Below, piece after piece: positions 6,757 to 10,497 of a stretch of 10,497 nt of DNA. Each line of letters begins with the position of its first letter. Position 1 is the stretch's first letter. A model generated the notes under the pieces. The model saw only the letters and a program-made list of their open reading frames with translations, was not told where the DNA came from and did not search any database. This DNA is from Ruminococcaceae bacterium UBA5904. GTDB lineage: Bacteria; Bacillota; Clostridia; Oscillospirales; Acutalibacteraceae. A program made the translations under genes and the position numbers. Location of the stretch: positions 1 to 10,497 of the forward strand of contig DJEG01000116.1 of the NCBI GenBank assembly GCA_002431305.1, written 5' to 3'.

Positions 6757-7647
6757 TCAATCGCCGACTAACAGTCTTTTTATTCTCAAAAACGGCTCGT
6801 CCGCGCGTTTTTCGCCGAGTCCTAAAAATTTATGCTCGGGCGAATAAACCCTGTACAGCGCGGGGGAGAGTTCTTTTTTCAGTCTCCCCGTATCAAGCTC
6901 ACCGCCGTTTGAAAATCGTTTTGCCTGCGCTTCGCTTACCGTAACGCTGTCGTAAGAATCAAGAGCCTTGTCCGTCGGAATTATAAAATCGTTTAAGTTT
7001 CCCGACTGTTTTGCCTGTCTTAATTCGTCGAGCGTATGCGCGTTATCTATCGAAAATCCGTTTGAAAACGTCCGTCTTAAATCGGTCATGACCGCTCCGC
7101 AGCCGAGTTTTTCGCCGATATCGGAGATTAGAGAGCGTATGTACGTACCCTCCGAGCAGTCGACGTCGATTGTGTAAACGCCGTTTTCAAATGAAATAAA
7201 TTCGAGTTTTTTTATTGTAACAATTCGTTTTTCGCGTTCGATTTCGACGCCCTGACGAGCGAGTTCGTAAAGCCGAACGCCGTTTTTTTTGATTGCCGAA
7301 TACATCGGGGGAAGCTGTTCGATTTCGCCCTTAAAACAATCGAATATATTTATAACTTCGTCTTTATCGGGAATTATATCGCATGTCGTCAGCGTTTTGC
7401 CCGTGATGTCGAGCGTGTCCGTAGTCTCGCCGAGTCTGAACGAAGCCGTGTACGATTTTTCATGACAGGGGAGAAGCTCTATAAACCTTGCCGAACCGCC
7501 GAGCGCGACGGGAAGAACGCCCATAGCCATGGGGTCGAGCGTGCCTGTGTGACCTGTTTTCTTTATACCCAGAATACCCCTTACGACGGCGTTGGCTTTG
7601 AAAGAGGTCAAGTCCTTTTCCTTGTCAAGAATTATAAATCCGTTCAT
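6757..7647 (-). CDS. truB: tRNA pseudouridine(55) synthase TruB
   Basis: A 296-residue enzyme converting uridine 55 in the T-loop of tRNAs to pseudouridine. The catalytic motif GHTGTLDP (32-39) contains the nucleophile Asp38. KKNGVRLYELARQG and GTYIRSLISDIGEKLG are the other family blocks. The C-terminal ~60 residues (after KALDSYDSV) match the PUA-like RNA-binding domain and end in LRIKRLLVGD. The start at 7647 overlaps the nrnA stop by four bases (ATGA), with GGAGA just upstream. It belongs to the infB operon in the standard Bacillota order. Confidence 0.96.
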   Translation of the reverse strand: MNGFIILDKEKDLTSFKANAVVRGILGIKKTGHTGTLDPMAMGVLPVALGGSARFIELLPCHEKSYTASFRLGETTDTLDITGKTLTTCDIIPDKDEVINIFDCFKGEIEQLPPMYSAIKKNGVRLYELARQGVEIEREKRIVTIKKLEFISFENGVYTIDVDCSEGTYIRSLISDIGEKLGCGAVMTDLRRTFSNGFSIDNAHTLDELRQAKQSGNLNDFIIPTDKALDSYDSVTVSEAQAKRFSNGGELDTGRLKKELSPALYRVYSPEHKFLGLGEKRADEPFLRIKRLLVGD

Positions 7648-8609
7648 AGCTCTCCGATTTCTTTAAGCTCGCTTTCGGCGCATTTCAGCACGGCTTTCAG
7701 CGCGTCGTTTAATTTACCCTCGAACGAACAGCCCGCCGCCAGCTTGTGTCCGCCGCCGCCGAGCATGCCCGCAATAGCCGAAGCGTCCGCGGGGGGATTC
7801 GTTCTGACGGAAATTCTGAACGTACCCTTTACTTTTTCTTTCATGGTAACGCCTATTAAAACGCCCTCGATCTGACGTGGGAGCGAGGCGAGCGCGGAGG
7901 TGTCCGAATCGTCGGCTCCGCTTTTTAAAAACATATCGTAAGTAATAGGCAGTACGGCGCACTTGCCCGAAAAATATGTGTTCATGGACGATATCGCCAT
8001 TTGTTCGAGTTTTGCGTACTCTTTTGACTTCGTTTCAAACTGGAGCCTGTTAACGTCCGCGTTATTTACTCCGAGGTCGATAAGCGCGGCCGCGGTTCTG
8101 AGCGTTTTGGACGTTGTGTTGCCGAATCTGAAACAGCCCGTGTCGGTCGAGATTCCGACGTATAAGCACTCCGCGATATCCTTGTCGATTTCGATATCCA
8201 TATATTTTAAAATATCGTAAATCGCTTCGCACGCGCCCGCCGCCTTTTCGTCAAGATAAGTATTTTCGGCGTAGAGAACGTTTGAAAAATGGTGGTCTAT
8301 GCAGAGGTCTATTTTTGAATTTTTGGTAACCGACGTGTTCGCAACGCCGAGAATATTATTGTCCGCGGTGTCGACTGCGACGACGTATTTATAATCAAAA
8401 TCGCCTGTCGGAACGTCAGTAAGAAGATAGGAAAGCTTATTCGAAACACGTTCGATTGAAACTTTAGCGTTCTTTCCGAGCTTTAACATTGCTCTGCAAA
8501 TCGCGCACGCGCTGCCCACGGCATCCCCGTCGGGATTTTCGTGGGCAAGTATGAGCACGTCGTCCATGCTTTTTAATAAATTCGATACGGCGTCAATTGT
8601 TATCTTCAT
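7644..8609 (-). CDS. nrnA: DHH/DHHA1 phosphoesterase, nanoRNase/pAp phosphatase NrnA
   Basis: A 321-residue manganese-dependent phosphoesterase that degrades short oligoribonucleotides and, in many members, 3'-phosphoadenosine-5'-phosphate. Numbered from ATG 8609: motif I HENPDGDAVGS (23-33), motif II VAVDTADNN with Asp80, the family-defining IDHH (104-107), and the DHHA1 substrate motif GGGGHKLAAG (284-293). The ATG at 8609 is chosen over the ATG at 8618 because AAAAAGGA (8618-8625) lies eight bases before it but abuts the upstream one. The gene then overlaps the end of rbfA by 17 bases, and its own stop overlaps the truB start by four. All catalytic motifs are intact. Confidence 0.94.
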   Translation of the reverse strand: MKITIDAVSNLLKSMDDVLILAHENPDGDAVGSACAICRAMLKLGKNAKVSIERVSNKLSYLLTDVPTGDFDYKYVVAVDTADNNILGVANTSVTKNSKIDLCIDHHFSNVLYAENTYLDEKAAGACEAIYDILKYMDIEIDKDIAECLYVGISTDTGCFRFGNTTSKTLRTAAALIDLGVNNADVNRLQFETKSKEYAKLEQMAISSMNTYFSGKCAVLPITYDMFLKSGADDSDTSALASLPRQIEGVLIGVTMKEKVKGTFRISVRTNPPADASAIAGMLGGGGHKLAAGCSFEGKLNDALKAVLKCAESELKEIGEL

Positions 8610-8961
8610 GCTTAACATCCTTTTTAGCCATATCGTATTTTCTGAAAAGTTCGATACCCTCTCTGACCGAGTCGTCGGCTATGAATTTAAGCTCGGGAGA
8701 CTTTCTCAGATGAAGTCTCGAACATATTTCACGGCGGATAAGTCCCTGTGCGTGTTCGAGTCCCTTGACGGCTTCCTTTGCGGTTGCTATCGAGTCGAAC
8801 GCGCTTATATAAACCTTTCCGAACGATAGGTCATTCGCAAGCTCAACTCTGACAACCGTCAGCATTTTACCCGCGACTCTGGGGTCCTTGAGTTCTCTTA
8901 TGACCGCCGTGATTTCGCGTTTGATATCCTCGGCGGTGCGGTCGTTTTTATAAACCGACAT
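8593..8961 (-). CDS. rbfA: 30S ribosome-binding factor A
   Basis: A 122-residue KH-like RNA-binding protein that acts in late maturation of the 30S subunit around the 5' end of 16S rRNA and in cold adaptation. Recognisable blocks are REITAVIRELKDPRV near the N-terminus, VVRVELANDLSFGKVYIS in the central strands, and IRREICSRLHLRKSPELKF with DDSVREGIEL near the end; the length is normal. ATG 8961 has AAAAGGA (8971-8977) nine bases ahead, in the 27-base gap after infB. The last 17 bases overlap the start of nrnA. The C-terminal tail (DVKHEDNN) is charged and variable, as in the family. Confidence 0.95.
   Translation of the reverse strand: MSVYKNDRTAEDIKREITAVIRELKDPRVAGKMLTVVRVELANDLSFGKVYISAFDSIATAKEAVKGLEHAQGLIRREICSRLHLRKSPELKFIADDSVREGIELFRKYDMAKKDVKHEDNN
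8618..8625 (-). promoter_or_regulatory. Ribosome binding site that sets the nrnA start
   Basis: On the minus strand AAAAAGGA lies within rbfA, eight bases before ATG 8609. The alternative ATG at 8616-8618 shares its first base with this site and so cannot use it. Confidence 0.75.
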
Positions 8962-8988
8962 ATATATACATCCTTTTACAGATTAAAA

Positions 8989-10497
8989 TTATTTATCCTT
9001 ATACTCCTCGATGATGTAAGCCTCGAGAATGTCGCCCTCTTTGATATCGTTGAACTTGTTAAGTCCGATACCGCATTCGTAGCCAGAAGCGACTTCCTTA
9101 ACGTCTTCCTTGAATCGTTTGAGCGAAGCTATTTCGTCCTCGGCGACAACTATACCGTCGCGTACGACTCTGATTTTTGCGTTTCTCGAAACTTTGCCCG
9201 AGAGAACGTAACCGCCGGCGATGGTTCCGACGCTCGAAAGTTTGAATACGTTTCTGACTTCGATTCGTCCGAGGTCAACGTCTCTGAACTTGGGAGCAAG
9301 CATACCCTTGATAGCCGATTCAACATCTTCAATGCAGTCGTAGATGACTCTGTACATACGCATCTCAATGTGGTCTCTCTCGGCGTTTGCCTGTGCTACT
9401 GGGTCGGGACGGACATGGAATCCTACAATGATAGCGTCAGAAGCCTGAGCAAGCATAACGTCTGATTCGTTTATTGCGCCGACTCCGCCGTGGATAACGC
9501 TTACCTTTACTTCGCTGTTCGAAAGTTTTTCGAGACTCTGTTTAACAGCCTCTACCGAACCCTGAACGTCTGCTTTTACGATTATATTAAGAGTTTTTAG
9601 CTCGCCCGCCTCGATGGTGGAGAACAGGTTGTCGAGAGTAACTCTCTGAACCGCATTGAACTGCGCTTCTTTTGCCGACTGCTTTCTCTGCTCGACGAGC
9701 TCTCTTGCAAGTTTTTCGTCGGAAACAGCGTCGAATATATCGCCCGCCTGCGGAGCCTCTGCAAGACCCGCTATTTCAACGGGAACCGAGGGACCTGCTT
9801 CCTTAACTTTTTTGCCCTTGTAGTCGGTCATAACTCTGACTCTGCCGACGGCAGTACCCGCGACGATAATATCGCCTGCGTGAAGCGTACCGTTCTGAAC
9901 GAGAAGCGTTGCGATAGGTCCTCTGCCCTTGTCGAGTCTTGCTTCGATAACGATACCCTTTGCGGCTCTGTTCGGGTTTGCCTTGAGCTCCTTCATCTCA
10001 GCTACGAGAAGTATGGATTCGAGAAGCTGATCTATACCCATATGGGTCTTTGCCGAAACGGGAACGCAGATAATGTCTCCGCCCCATTCCTCGGGAACAA
10101 GCTCATACTCGGTTAGCTGCTGAAGAATTCTGTCCGTTGTAACTCCGGGCTTATCCATTTTATTTATAGCGACGATAACTGAAACGCCCGCGGCTTTCGC
10201 ATGGTGAATAGCCTCGATAGTCTGAGGCATGATACCGTCGTCCGCCGCGACAACGAGAACGGCGATATCCGTAGCCATTGCGCCTCTCGCTCTCATTGAG
10301 GTGAACGCCTCGTGTCCGGGAGTGTCAAGGAATGTAATGGGCGAACCGTTTACGTTTACTCTGTACGCGCCGATATGCTGGGTGATTCCGCCCGCCTCGG
10401 TAGCGGTAACGTCTGTGTGTCTTATTGCGTCGAGGATAGAAGTCTTACCGTGGTCGACGTGTCCCATAACGCATACGACGGGGCTTCTCGGTTCGAG
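8989..10497 (-). CDS. infB: Translation initiation factor IF-2, 5' end off the window
   Basis: The C-terminal 502 residues of the GTPase that brings initiator tRNA to the ribosome. The coding frame runs off the right edge (first codons [10 protein letters not shown]), so the variable N-terminal domain and start codon are missing; the ATG at 10467 is an internal methionine, not a start. Visible GTPase motifs: G1 GHVDHGKT (12-19), G2 GGITQHIG (36-43), G3 DTPGHEAF (58-65), G4 NKMD (112-115) and G5 SAKT. They are followed by the beta-barrel domain II, domain III and the C-terminal initiator-tRNA-binding barrel. It is the most upstream gene visible of the rbfA-nrnA-truB-ribF-maf operon; nusA and a ylxR-type gene are expected further upstream. 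Confidence 0.98.
   Translation of the reverse strand, partial: LEPRSPVVCVMGHVDHGKTSILDAIRHTDVTATEAGGITQHIGAYRVNVNGSPITFLDTPGHEAFTSMRARGAMATDIAVLVVAADDGIMPQTIEAIHHAKAAGVSVIVAINKMDKPGVTTDRILQQLTEYELVPEEWGGDIICVPVSAKTHMGIDQLLESILLVAEMKELKANPNRAAKGIVIEARLDKGRGPIATLLVQNGTLHAGDIIVAGTAVGRVRVMTDYKGKKVKEAGPSVPVEIAGLAEAPQAGDIFDAVSDEKLARELVEQRKQSAKEAQFNAVQRVTLDNLFSTIEAGELKTLNIIVKADVQGSVEAVKQSLEKLSNSEVKVSVIHGGVGAINESDVMLAQASDAIIVGFHVRPDPVAQANAERDHIEMRMYRVIYDCIEDVESAIKGMLAPKFRDVDLGRIEVRNVFKLSSVGTIAGGYVLSGKVSRNAKIRVVRDGIVVAEDEIASLKRFKEDVKEVASGYECGIGLNKFNDIKEGDILEAYIIEEYKDK

Overview
The window looks like chromosomal DNA from a Bacillota (Firmicutes) bacterium, most likely an anaerobic member of the Clostridia. 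The evidence is strong AAGGAGG-type ribosome binding sites, the typical Bacillota gene order infB-rbfA-nrnA-truB-ribF, a phenylacetate-CoA ligase paired with an ACT-domain protein, and moderate GC with many AGA and ATA codons. I cannot name the species. Most of the window is ordinary chromosome; I see no CRISPR array, phage, transposase, rRNA or tRNA.

Left part, plus strand. Bases 1-176 are AT-rich and hold a clear intrinsic terminator (79-109) for a transcript that begins off the window. A short unrecognised ORF (177-344) follows. Next comes a two-gene unit: a large cytoplasmic protein resembling the DUF5696/GH101-like glycosidases (best start 417, not the TTG at 372) and a GNAT acetyltransferase two bases after it. 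A small membrane-protein gene (2992-3190) has its second transmembrane segment knocked out of frame at a run of nine T's. An imperfect hairpin (3298-3338) and a strong extended -10 promoter (3370-3398) lead into a paaK-ACT bicistron (3449-5201), which ends at a bidirectional terminator (5224-5258).

Right part, minus strand. From the right edge leftwards run infB (5' end off the window), rbfA, nrnA, truB, ribF and maf. They are packed with 4- to 17-base overlaps or short gaps, so they form one transcript converging on the shared terminator. The products cover translation initiation (IF-2), 30S maturation (RbfA), nanoRNA/pAp turnover (NrnA), tRNA pseudouridine-55 (TruB), FMN/FAD synthesis (RibF) and noncanonical nucleotide hydrolysis (Maf).

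The least explained items are the GH101-like gene with its coupled acetyltransferase, the T9 frame interruption, and the orphan ORF near the left edge. I found no convincing evidence of a wholly new system.
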